Shown here: positions 44,288 through 52,632 of the stretch, in pieces
Layout of the letters: every line of letters starts with the position of its first letter
Position numbering within the stretch: position 1 is the first letter of the stretch
From: an uncultured Serinicoccus sp.
GTDB lineage: Bacteria; Actinomycetota; Actinomycetes; Actinomycetales; Dermatophilaceae
Direction: 5' to 3'
Assembly: GCF_947487915.1 (NCBI RefSeq)
Contig: NZ_CANKYH010000002.1
Location: forward strand, 1 to 64,000
Length of the DNA stretch: 64,000 nt
Made by a program: the position numbers and the translations under genes
Notes under the pieces: model-generated
Databases searched by the model: none
What the model saw: the letters and a program-made list of their open reading frames with translations, nothing else
What the model was told of the DNA's origin: nothing

Positions 44288-44954
44288 ATCGCCTACTTCA
44301 TGGTCCGGCGTGCATCTTGCGTGCATCTCGGCGCACGGATCGCAGAGTGACCGGGCAGGCACCGGGCCGCGGCGTCGTCAAGGTCCGCAAGGCCACGCCC
44401 GCGCTCGATGACGTCTTCGGCAACCCGGTCGGCATCGGGGCTCGGCGCCACCTGTGACTGCCGCACCGATCGGTGACAGGGGGTAGGTACACAACCTGGT
44501 TGCCTGGTCGGTTGATGTCCAGCGTCGTGGGCCGGGCATCAGGCGGCTGTTCGCGCCGGTGCCAGTGTGAACGCGTGCTCCTCAGGGTGGGTCACGGTGC
44601 TGTCATACGGCATGCTCTCTAGCATCTGCACAGGTAAAGAGGCTGAAGGTCGAGCTCCGCCGCCTCCACTCACGTGTGTCTCACGCTGTGCAGGCGTCCC
44701 ACCTCAACCCCGAGCCGCCACGATCCGTGGCGCGAGCCGCGTCGTGGCGTGGGTTGCCGTCGTGAGAGCGCGACCGGTGTGTCCGATCGGTAGGCGGGGC
44801 TTGCGTCAGGGTCGAGGCCCAGGAGGTCGTCGTTGCGGCCGGTGGTGCCGTCAATCCCGGCGCGGTCGACGACTTGGAGGCGGGCGGGTCGCAGAAGAGG
44901 GAGGGTGCCCGGCTGCCCCGCGCGGGAGAAGCCGTCGTGCCAAGCCGGGTGCCC
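44288..44954. other. Gene-poor border segment, possible relic
   Basis: No convincing gene was found in these 667 bases. Near the left edge GTGCATCT is directly repeated (44310-44317, 44321-44328). A 36-residue frame from GTG 44347 ending at 44457 (VVKVRKATPALDDVFGNPVG) looks like the C-terminus of a lost protein and has no ribosome-binding site. The rest is less GC-rich, with irregular codon patterns, as expected of decayed border DNA. Confidence 0.5.
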
Positions 44955-47714
44955 CTAGCTCCCGGTCCGCGCAGAGACCTGTATGACCCCGTGGGCACCG
45001 CGCTCGGCGTCGGCCATGGCGTGGGAGACGAACGGGTAGGACCCCGCCTCGGGCAAGGTCAGCTCGACGAAGCCGCCCTGCGCCGCCAGCAGGCCGAGCG
45101 TCTGCGCCCCTGCGCCCTCGGCCGGGCCCTCGGGGCCCCCGAGGCGCCAGGTCCCTTCGGCGTAGACGGTGTCGAACTGGCCGCCGACGACGTGGAAGGA
45201 GGTCGACCGGCTCGGGCCGGCGTCCAGCACCCACAGGCGCACGCGGTCACCCACCTCGGCGTGCAGGACGTGCTCGTCGTACTGGTTGGCGATGCCGTTG
45301 AAGGTGACGAAGGTCGGCCGGTCCGCGGCGGCCGCGACGGCGTCGACCTCGGCCGCGGGCGCGCCCTGTTGACCCGTGGCGGGGGAGAGGTGCACCTCGG
45401 ACTGGACGATCAGGTACTCCCGATCCACCGGCGGCAGACCCTCAGTAGGTTCGATGATGACCGCACCGTGCATGCCGGCCGAGATGTGGCTGGTCATAGG
45501 CATGGTCGAGCAGTGATACATCCAGATTCCGGCCCGATGCGCGGTGAAGGTGTAGACGAGGGACTCCCCGGGTGGGATGGTGCGCATCGGCTCGTCGGGG
45601 GCCAGTGCCCCGGCGTGGAAGTCGAGCGAGTGACCCATCGTGCCGTCGTTGACGAGGGTCACCTCGAAGACGTCGCCTACATTGCCGCGCAACGTAGGCC
45701 CCGGCACCTGCCCGTTGAAGGTCCAGCGGACCTGGGTGATACCGGGAGCGACCTCGAGCTCCTCCTCGGTCGCCCGCAGGGTGAGCCGGTGCGTGGTGCC
45801 CGCGGTCGTCGTCACCGGCGACAGGACCGGGTCGGCCGGGGCGGCCACTGAGGCCTGGGGGTTCAGGTGCACCACGGCTGGGCCGGCGGCGTCGGCACCC
45901 TCGGCGTCGTGCCCTGTGTGGTCGACCGAGGCGACGGGCGCCCCGTCCTCCCCGGCAACCACGACGTCCAGGACCATGCCCATCTGCCGGTGGCCGACGA
46001 TGGTGCACCAGCCCTGCGCCGACTCCCCGACGACCCCCAGGTCGAGCGTGGCCGACTCTCCGGGTGCCAGGCGGGGCGTGCGCTCGCCGAGCACCTGCAG
46101 GTCGTGCACGTTGGTGGGGTCGGTGTTGGTCAGCTCGATGACGAGGCGGTCGCCGCGGGGCACTTCGATGCGGGCGGGCTCGAAGCGCATGTCGACCGCG
46201 GCTACCAGCACGGTGGTGGTGCTGCCGGTCGCCACGACCTCGGCGGCCCCACCGGCCGGTGTGCCTGCCGGCAGCCCGGCTGCGGCCGGGTCGAGCGCGA
46301 CGCCGACCGACACGGCCATCACGAGCGTGGACACCGCGGCCACCAGCTGCCCGCCGGACCAGACCGAGGGCATCCGGTCCGGCGCGCCGGCGGGGGTCCC
46401 GGGCGTCGGGGCTGCCCGGCCAGGGCTTTCCCCCCGGGCCCGGGCCGCCTCCACCTCCTTCTTGGCGCGTACCGCGGCGTGGATCCCCCCGAGCATCAGC
46501 GGGACGAAGGCCGCGAGGGCGAGGACGACGAGGGCGGACAAGATCACCCGCACCATGCTCGGGACGGGCAGCAGGCACAGAAGCAGGCCGCCGTTGATGA
46601 CGACCAGCCGCGCCGTGCCCCAGCGGTCGAACCACGCCTGACCGGCGCGCACGACCGTCTTGCCACCGCCGAGCACCGACGGGACAAGGTAGGACAACGC
46701 CCCCTGCACCAGCTGGGCCGCGAACCCCACGACGAGGATCGCGGTGGTGGTGCCGAAGCCGGCGGTGAACTCGGCCCAGCTGTGCGTGGTCGACAGCCGC
46801 ACGAGGACGACCATGATGCCGGCCAGCCACCAGACCAGCGACAGACCGACCGAGGCAGGGGCGAACTCGCGCGGGCGTGCGGTCCGGGCCGGCGTGAGGA
46901 CCGCGGAGGCCCACCACACCAGCGCCACGGCATACAGGCCGAGCGCGGCGACGGTGACCCAGCGCAGGTCGGCCAGGGCGCCCGCCACGAGCAGCGCGAT
47001 CGCTCCGGAGAGCCCGGGAAGAGCCTGTCGCGCGCGCCGCTCCGCGTCGGGCCCGATGGGGGTACGCAGCATCGTCGGCCACAGGGTGAGCAGGGTGCCG
47101 GTGACGGTCAGCCCGACCCAGCCCAGGATGTTGACGGTGATGTGCGCCAGCAGGATGCGCCCGTGCGTCGAGTCGTCGAGTCCGAGCGCGAGGGTGGCGC
47201 CCAGGGCGACGCCGACCGGCAGGCAGACCGCGGCCGCGAGGTAGTAGCGCACCGTCACTCGGAACCGGCCCGGCAACGCCGCGCGCAACCGGCGGAAGAG
47301 CTGGACGCCGTGCCAGACGACGGCGGCGGTGACCAGGGCCGCCCCGGTCGCGGTGACCCACCACTGCGCCGTGGGCACGCCGATCAGGGTGGTCGTGGTG
47401 CCGACCAGGAGCAGCACCAGGCGGCGGTTCTGCTGGCGCCGGTCGTCGAGGCCGGGCGCGGTCTTCAGCAGCGCTTGGGTGAAGTGGGTGCTCCACACCA
47501 TGATCGAGTGCGTCAGGGCGCCGAGCAGCACCAGGTGCACCATGAGCCAGCGCGAGCCGGGCACGAAGGGGTGCACCAGGGTCGTGGCAACCGCCAGCAC
47601 CATCCACAGCACGCCGGGGTAGTCGCGCAGCGGCCACCGGCCGCGTGCGCCGCCCGGGCGGGCGGGACCGGTGGGTCGTGGGGTGGTGGCTGCAGGGCTG
47701 GTCAGGGCGGACAT
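44955..47714 (-). CDS. nirK: Copper nitrite reductase fused to a membrane domain and an extra cupredoxin
   Basis: A 919-residue three-part protein. Residues 1 to about 465 hold some twelve transmembrane helices with conserved His (WLMVHLVLLGALTHSIMVW, LLAHITVNILGW). Residues about 500-600 form a cupredoxin with candidate copper ligands His and Cys (NVHDLQVLG, WCTIVGHRQMG). Residues about 650-919 match NirK: the catalytic Asp in SLDFHAG, type 1 ligands in MYHCSTMP and SAGMHGAVI, the catalytic His region TSFHVVGGQFDTVYAEG and SHAMADAERGAHG. It should reduce nitrite to NO outside the membrane, with electrons passing through the added domains. The start overlaps the upstream gene's end by 13 bases. 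Confidence 0.85.
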   Translation of the reverse strand: MSALTSPAATTPRPTGPARPGGARGRWPLRDYPGVLWMVLAVATTLVHPFVPGSRWLMVHLVLLGALTHSIMVWSTHFTQALLKTAPGLDDRRQQNRRLVLLLVGTTTTLIGVPTAQWWVTATGAALVTAAVVWHGVQLFRRLRAALPGRFRVTVRYYLAAAVCLPVGVALGATLALGLDDSTHGRILLAHITVNILGWVGLTVTGTLLTLWPTMLRTPIGPDAERRARQALPGLSGAIALLVAGALADLRWVTVAALGLYAVALVWWASAVLTPARTARPREFAPASVGLSLVWWLAGIMVVLVRLSTTHSWAEFTAGFGTTTAILVVGFAAQLVQGALSYLVPSVLGGGKTVVRAGQAWFDRWGTARLVVINGGLLLCLLPVPSMVRVILSALVVLALAAFVPLMLGGIHAAVRAKKEVEAARARGESPGRAAPTPGTPAGAPDRMPSVWSGGQLVAAVSTLVMAVSVGVALDPAAAGLPAGTPAGGAAEVVATGSTTTVLVAAVDMRFEPARIEVPRGDRLVIELTNTDPTNVHDLQVLGERTPRLAPGESATLDLGVVGESAQGWCTIVGHRQMGMVLDVVVAGEDGAPVASVDHTGHDAEGADAAGPAVVHLNPQASVAAPADPVLSPVTTTAGTTHRLTLRATEEELEVAPGITQVRWTFNGQVPGPTLRGNVGDVFEVTLVNDGTMGHSLDFHAGALAPDEPMRTIPPGESLVYTFTAHRAGIWMYHCSTMPMTSHISAGMHGAVIIEPTEGLPPVDREYLIVQSEVHLSPATGQQGAPAAEVDAVAAAADRPTFVTFNGIANQYDEHVLHAEVGDRVRLWVLDAGPSRSTSFHVVGGQFDTVYAEGTWRLGGPEGPAEGAGAQTLGLLAAQGGFVELTLPEAGSYPFVSHAMADAERGAHGVIQVSARTGS

Positions 47715-48865
47715 GCGGGCGCGTGGTCCTCGGTCGTGGGGGAGGGGTGTCTGGTATGGCGTGCGCGCCCGGTCGGGCGGCGCCGTGCGCCGGCCGCAGT
47801 GAGGACCGTGACGGCGACGAAGAGCAGGACGGCCGCGACGTTGCCGACGAGCGCGGCGTGCCAGCCGGCCGTCGTGCCGACGCCCACCGTGAGGACCCGG
47901 CCGAGCAGGGTGACGTGCAGCAGGACCAGCGGGCCCCACATCGCTGCCGTGTAGGGCAGGCGGACCCGGAGCACGGCGGGCAGGATCACCGGGGCGTGGG
48001 CCAGGATCATCGACATCGCGAAACCGAGGAAGGTGGTGTGGACCACGATGTCGTAGCCGGCGGCGGAGACGGCCGGCGACCCCAGGAGCACCAGGCCCAG
48101 CCCGGCGACCGCCAGCCACGCGTAGCCCGTGAGGAGCGCGGCGGCCGCGAAGCGCGGGAGGCCGCTCGTGCGGACCAGCCGGCGGGCGACGTCGTGCCGC
48201 ACGAGCCAGGCGGTCAGGAACAGGAGCGACACGCCCAGCAGGCGCCCACCCGTCGCCGGCCACAGCACGGCGGCAAGGGCGGCGCCGGTGAGACCTGCGG
48301 CGTGGGCGATCAGGGTGGCCTCGGCACCGCCCGGCATCGCCAGACGGGCCAGCTCGACGCGTTCCGCGCCGATGGTCAGCACGACGAAGCCGATGAGCAG
48401 CGGCACCACGGTCGCCACCTCTACGCGGGTGAGCAGGAGCCCGGCCGCAGCGGCGTGCACCGCGCCGAGGGCCTGCACCGACACGAGCAGGTCACAGTTG
48501 CGCCGCCACAGCGCGAGGTAGACCACGACGAGCAGCAGCATGCCTTGCACGAGCAGCAGGCGTCCGAGCAGGGGCTGGGGCAGCAGGATCAGGGCGAGGG
48601 CGCCGGCACCGAGCAGGGCAGGCGCGAGCAGGGGCCAGGTCGTGCGCAACGCCACGGCCCGTTCGAGGGCGATGACGGTGCCGAGGAAGCCCAGCACCAT
48701 GAGTGGCCCGTGCAGGACCGCGAGCCGCGCGCTGCCGACGGGGGCGGGCAGACCGGACAGGGTGAGCGCGGCGTCGAGGCCGGCCACGAGGGCCAGCCCG
48801 CCGCCGAGGATGAGCACCGGGGCCCAGCGTGGGCTCCGGTCGGTCAGGCTACTGCCCGTGCTCAT
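47702..48865 (-). CDS. Polytopic membrane protein partner of the nitrite reductase (NnrS-like layout)
   Basis: A 387-residue protein with ten to twelve hydrophobic segments and no soluble domain. Conserved-looking histidines lie within helices (RLAVLHGPLMVLGFLGTV, GYDIVVHTTFLGFAMSMIL, LAHAPVILPAVLR), a pattern shared with NnrS and heme-binding membrane proteins. The role is unknown; it could help electron delivery to, or NO handling around, the nitrite reductase. It overlaps the nirK start by 13 bases, and its own start (ATG 48865, or 48868) overlaps the hemerythrin stop. Confidence 0.7.
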   Translation of the reverse strand: MSTGSSLTDRSPRWAPVLILGGGLALVAGLDAALTLSGLPAPVGSARLAVLHGPLMVLGFLGTVIALERAVALRTTWPLLAPALLGAGALALILLPQPLLGRLLLVQGMLLLVVVYLALWRRNCDLLVSVQALGAVHAAAAGLLLTRVEVATVVPLLIGFVVLTIGAERVELARLAMPGGAEATLIAHAAGLTGAALAAVLWPATGGRLLGVSLLFLTAWLVRHDVARRLVRTSGLPRFAAAALLTGYAWLAVAGLGLVLLGSPAVSAAGYDIVVHTTFLGFAMSMILAHAPVILPAVLRVRLPYTAAMWGPLVLLHVTLLGRVLTVGVGTTAGWHAALVGNVAAVLLFVAVTVLTAAGARRRPTGRARHTRHPSPTTEDHAPACPP

Positions 48866-49371
48866 CATCGGTCCGGGACCTGTTCCCATGACCTGGCTGG
48901 TGGTGCCGGTGCCAGTTCCGGCGGCGCCGGTGCCGGCGTCGCCTCGTCGACCTCGGCCCAGTCGGGAGAATCCAGAGCGATCGCCGCGGCGGGGAACAGG
49001 CCGTTGTCCTCCCGGTCGATGTGGTGGCGCAGGTCGTGCAGGAAGGTGTCGACGAGCACGGGGTCGGCGTCGGCTTCGGCCCGCCGGATCGCCTCGAGCT
49101 GCGCGTCGAGCGTCGTGTGCTCGGCGCAGAGGCTGTCGATGTGCTCGGTGAACTCCTCCTGGCGGCGCAGCACGGCGAACAACCCGGTCTCCTCGTCGCG
49201 GGTATGCGGGTGCAGCAGCGCCTCGACCCGGTCGACGGCCGCCACGACCTGCGGGGCGCTGCGGCCCTCGCAGGCCCGGCGCAGCTCGCCGGAGGCGTTG
49301 ATGATCTCGGTGTGCTCGGCCATGAACCGGCCGATGACCCCGATCGACTCGCAACCGCAGTAGGTGCACAT
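48865..49371 (-). CDS. Hemerythrin HHE-domain protein
   Basis: A 168-residue protein. Its four-helix bundle carries the di-iron ligand pattern: His in MAEHTEII, HPHTRDEE, AEHTTLDAQ and LRHHIDREDNGLFP. The N-terminus is cysteine-rich (MCTYCGCESIG), unlike simple hemerythrins, and could bind a metal or respond to NO. The C-terminal 25 residues are Pro/Ala-rich. It is likely to protect or repair iron centres under nitrosative stress, as YtfE/RIC does. It is coupled to the membrane protein gene downstream (start overlaps stop). Confidence 0.85.
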   Translation of the reverse strand: MCTYCGCESIGVIGRFMAEHTEIINASGELRRACEGRSAPQVVAAVDRVEALLHPHTRDEETGLFAVLRRQEEFTEHIDSLCAEHTTLDAQLEAIRRAEADADPVLVDTFLHDLRHHIDREDNGLFPAAAIALDSPDWAEVDEATPAPAPPELAPAPPARSWEQVPDR

Positions 49372-49373
49372 CC

Positions 49374-49511
49374 TCAGGAGGCGCGGGTGAACCGCAACGT
49401 CCAGGCCTCGGGGCCGCGGACCCGGTAGTCCCAGCTGATGGCCACTCCCTCGTCGGTGCAGCCGCAGCCGCCCTCGCGGACCTGGGTGAGGCGGAGCTCG
49501 GTGTGGGTCAT
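49374..49511 (-). CDS. Small cysteine-containing protein (45 residues)
   Basis: A gene of 46 codons. It begins MTHTELRLTQVREGGCGCTD and ends AWTLRFTRAS; its only distinctive feature is a CGC motif at residues 16-18. The stop is two bases before the hemerythrin start, GGAG-like bases precede the ATG, and third positions are GC-rich, so it is probably real. I do not recognise the family. It may bind a metal or accompany the Cys-rich hemerythrin. Confidence 0.6.
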   Translation of the reverse strand: MTHTELRLTQVREGGCGCTDEGVAISWDYRVRGPEAWTLRFTRAS

Positions 49512-49577
49512 GGGAATCCTCCGGTGTTCGCGCGTGGACGGTGGTGGGAAGGGTGAGGCAGGTGGGGCGGCGGCCGG

Positions 49578-50975
49578 TCAGCCGGGCTTGGGGGCGCCTG
49601 GGCGGGCGTAGCGCATCCAGGTGATCGCCACGCACATCACGGCCCAGGCGATGCCGATCAGGTAGAAGAGGGTCGGGCTCATGATCGTCAGGCCGACCCC
49701 GAAGAGGAACGGGCCGAAGGCGGCGATCGCGGCAGTCCACCCGATGACCCCGCCCGCCTGCCGGCGCTCGAAGATCATCGGCATCTGCTTGAAGGTCGAG
49801 GCGTTGCCGATGCCGGCGAAGAGGAAGATGGCGAGCATGCCGAGGAGGAAGTGCCGGAAGTCGCCGCTGAGCGCCTCGGCCGAGCTGGTGTCCGGGGTCA
49901 GCGCCGGGATGGTCACCGCGATCGAGGCGATGAGCCCCAGTCCGGAGATCAGCGTCCAGACGGCGCCGCCCATCCGGTCGGTGAGCGGAGAGAACAGCAC
50001 TCGGGCGCCGGCGCCGATGAGCGGGCCGAGGAAGACGAACGCGACGACGTCGGGCACGTCGTAGCCGCTGACGAGCAGCTCGGCGTCCGGTCCGGTCCCG
50101 CGCACGATGGCCTCGTTGCCGATGCCGTAGAGGTTGGCCATGAGCAGGCCGAACTGCGCGGACAGTCCCGAGAAGGTCCCGAAGGTCATGATGTAGAGCA
50201 GCGTCATCCACCAGGTGTCCTGGTTGGAGAAGATGTCGAACTGCTGGCGGATGTTGGCCTTGATCGGTACCGACTTCAGCATCGTCCAGGCGAGGGCGGC
50301 CCCGACAACCATGAGCGGGATCCACACGAACGCCGCGTTCTGGTACCAGACCTCAGTGGGTGGTTGACCCGGCACCTGAAGCTGCTGGTTGCCGCCGAAC
50401 ACCGCTAGGGCGCCGATGGCGATGAGGTAGGGGGTCAGCAGCTGGACGAGAGAGACGCCGAAGTTGCCGATCCCGGCCTGCAGCCCCAGAGCCGTGCCCT
50501 GCATCCTCTTCGGGAAGAAGTAGGAGGTCGAGGGCATGAAGCCGGAGAAGGCGCCACCGCCGATGCCGGCCAGGAAAGCCAGGACCATCAGCTCCCAGTA
50601 GGGCGCGGAGGGCTCCTGGACCCGTACACCCCAGCCCAGGGTTGAGGCGATGAGCAGCAGTGAGGTGAGGCTGACCATCTTGCGCGTGCCCATGACGGGC
50701 GGGAGGACCATCCACACCAGGCGGAACAGGCCGGCGGACAGCCCGGGCATGGCGGCCATCCAGTAGAGCTGGCCCTTGGTGAACTCATAGCCCAGGCCGT
50801 TGAGCTTGGGGATGATGGCGCTGGGCAGGAACCAGGCCACGAAGGCGAGCGTGAGGCAGAACGTGGTGATCCACAGGGTGCGCCAGGCCAGGCCCTTGTC
50901 CCAGGTCTGCTCGTTCTCGGGGTCCCAGGACTGCAGCCACTCCCCTCCGGTGCGGCGGTCGTCGACGGTGCTCAT
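49578..50975 (-). CDS. narK: Nitrate/nitrite MFS transporter (NarK)
   Basis: A 465-residue, 12-helix MFS transporter of the nitrate/nitrite porter group. The nitrate-signature glycine-rich helix reads LAFLAGIGGGAFSGFMPSTS at about residue 145, and the counterpart in the second half is FLFAGIGNASTFKQMP. A hydrophilic N-terminus (GGEWLQSWDPENEQTWDKGLAWRT in pattern) resembles NarK2/NarU-type proteins. It should exchange nitrate and nitrite or import nitrate with protons. Its ATG overlaps the stop of the second transporter gene. Confidence 0.9.
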   Translation of the reverse strand: MSTVDDRRTGGEWLQSWDPENEQTWDKGLAWRTLWITTFCLTLAFVAWFLPSAIIPKLNGLGYEFTKGQLYWMAAMPGLSAGLFRLVWMVLPPVMGTRKMVSLTSLLLIASTLGWGVRVQEPSAPYWELMVLAFLAGIGGGAFSGFMPSTSYFFPKRMQGTALGLQAGIGNFGVSLVQLLTPYLIAIGALAVFGGNQQLQVPGQPPTEVWYQNAAFVWIPLMVVGAALAWTMLKSVPIKANIRQQFDIFSNQDTWWMTLLYIMTFGTFSGLSAQFGLLMANLYGIGNEAIVRGTGPDAELLVSGYDVPDVVAFVFLGPLIGAGARVLFSPLTDRMGGAVWTLISGLGLIASIAVTIPALTPDTSSAEALSGDFRHFLLGMLAIFLFAGIGNASTFKQMPMIFERRQAGGVIGWTAAIAAFGPFLFGVGLTIMSPTLFYLIGIAWAVMCVAITWMRYARPGAPKPG

Positions 50976-52387
50976 GCGCGGGTCTCCTCCAGGGTCGTGC
51001 CGGTACGGGCGTCGGTGGGCGCGGCGGCGGGGCCTGCCGCCGGCGCAGGCTCAGGCGCGGGCGCTGGTGCCTCGATGTCGACGGACAGCTCGGGCGAGCG
51101 CTCGTGCAGCATCTGCACGACCGTCAGGTGCATCCAGACCAGGCAGACGGCGGTGAGCAGGAAGATGACGAAGAAGGTGGACGTGGGGAAGCCGGACCAG
51201 GCCGTGGTGTAGGCGAACAGCGGCGGGAGGAAGAAGCCGCCCAAGCCACCGAGCATGCCGACGAGGCCGCCAACGGGTCCGACGCTGCCGGGGAAGTACT
51301 CGGGGATGTGCTTGTAGACCGCGGCCTTGCCCACGCCCATGGCACATCCGAGCAGGAAGAGGAGGGCGGTGAAGGGGACGACATGCATCGCGTAGCCCAG
51401 GTGCTCCGTCTGAGTCCCGTCCGCGTGGTTGATGACGACGTGCCCGTTGGGCATCATGAGGATGCCGGAGGTCAGCAGCATGAGGAAGAACGTGCCGTAC
51501 ATCGCCCGGCGCGCACCCCATCGGTCGGAGAACCAGCCGCCGACGGGCCGCAGCAAGGAGGCAGGGAAGATGAAGACCGCGGTGAGCAGGCCGGCCGCGG
51601 CCAGCGAGACGCCGAAGTTGTTCATGTAGTAGAGCGGCATCCAGGCGGACAGCGCGACATAGGCGCCGAACACCGCCACGTAGTAGAGACTGAACCGCCA
51701 CACGCGCACCTGCGACAGCGGCGCGAGCATCTCTCGCATCGGCTTAGTGGCCCCGGGCATCCTGTCCCGGGCGGGGGTGAGGACCCACAGCGCCGCCGCC
51801 ATCAGGAGTAGCAGGACCGCGTAGACGACGGGGATGAGCCGCCAGCCGCCCTGCAGGCCCAGGACCACCGTGGTGCCGGCGGTGGCTGCGATGATCGGGG
51901 GGCCGATGAACTTGGTCACCGAGGCGCCCACGTTGCCGGCACCGAAGAGCCCGAGCGCGAAGCCCTGCCGCTCGCGCGGTGCCCAAGCGGCGTTCCAGGC
52001 GATGCCCACGCTGAACGCGTTGCCCGCAAAGCCGACGAGGAACGCCAGCACCAGCAGCATCGCGTAGCTGTCGGCCCGGCTGACCAGGAAGGCCGGCACC
52101 GCAGTGATCACGAGAATGGCGGTCATCACCTTGCGACCACCGATGCGGTCCGCCAGCATCCCCGCCGGCAGGCGCCACATCGCCCCGTTGAGCACGGCCA
52201 GCGCGCTGACCCAGGAGAGCTGGGTGTCCGTGAGCCCGAACTCCTCCTGGATGGGCTTGCCCAGAATCCCGAACATCAGCCACACGGCGAACATCAGCGT
52301 GAACGCCACCGTAGAGGTCCACATGACCCGGTTGGCGCCAGACCGCTTGGCCGACATCGGGTCAGCCAGGGGAGCAGTGGTGCTCAT
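50972..52387 (-). CDS. narK: Nitrate/nitrite MFS transporter (NarK1-like)
   Basis: A 471-residue, 12-helix MFS protein, only distantly similar to the adjacent transporter. Nitrate-porter features are LAFLVGFAGNAFSVGIAWNAAW and MGVGKAAVYKHIPEYFPG. The last 45 residues are an Ala/Pro/Glu-rich cytoplasmic tail. ATG 52387, with GGAG seven bases upstream, was chosen over ATG 52420. With its neighbour it makes the two-transporter (NarK1/NarK2) set common in denitrifiers, one for proton symport and one for nitrate/nitrite exchange. It leads the minus-strand half of the divergent nitrate locus. Confidence 0.88.
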   Translation of the reverse strand: MSTTAPLADPMSAKRSGANRVMWTSTVAFTLMFAVWLMFGILGKPIQEEFGLTDTQLSWVSALAVLNGAMWRLPAGMLADRIGGRKVMTAILVITAVPAFLVSRADSYAMLLVLAFLVGFAGNAFSVGIAWNAAWAPRERQGFALGLFGAGNVGASVTKFIGPPIIAATAGTTVVLGLQGGWRLIPVVYAVLLLLMAAALWVLTPARDRMPGATKPMREMLAPLSQVRVWRFSLYYVAVFGAYVALSAWMPLYYMNNFGVSLAAAGLLTAVFIFPASLLRPVGGWFSDRWGARRAMYGTFFLMLLTSGILMMPNGHVVINHADGTQTEHLGYAMHVVPFTALLFLLGCAMGVGKAAVYKHIPEYFPGSVGPVGGLVGMLGGLGGFFLPPLFAYTTAWSGFPTSTFFVIFLLTAVCLVWMHLTVVQMLHERSPELSVDIEAPAPAPEPAPAAGPAAAPTDARTGTTLEETRA

Positions 52388-52632
52388 GGGCTCTCCTAAT
52401 TGGAGGATCGCGCTCATCACAATGAAGACAGGGCGACCCTACACCCTGTAGGAGGTCCAGGTGCACGATCTGGCGTGCGGCGTGCGTGACACGGAATTCG
52501 AACACGACGGGATGTCGTAATAGCCCGTCTACCAGGACTTTCTCGGTTCATCGCGTCTTCGGCGGTGGTGATTGCGCAGGGCGCTACACGTGGCTTAGAT
52601 TGAGCGGGCAACCTCCGATAAAAGGAGTCCTC
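52388..52632. promoter_or_regulatory. Shared divergent control region of the nitrate genes
   Basis: This 245-bp spacer separates the transporter genes from the regulator-narGHJI operon. It is clearly less GC-rich than the genes. A perfect dyad, CCTACA-CCC-TGTAGG, lies at 52438-52452, about 50 bp before the transporter start. AGGAG at 52623-52627 serves the regulator gene. The spacer should hold both promoters and the sites for the divergently encoded regulator; -10/-35 boxes were not assigned. Confidence 0.6.

Noticed and set aside
44567..44986. A 139-codon plus-strand frame in the island border
   Set aside because: No ribosome-binding site, Arg/Gly/Pro-rich shadow-like product, and overlap with the end of the nitrite reductase gene on the other strand.
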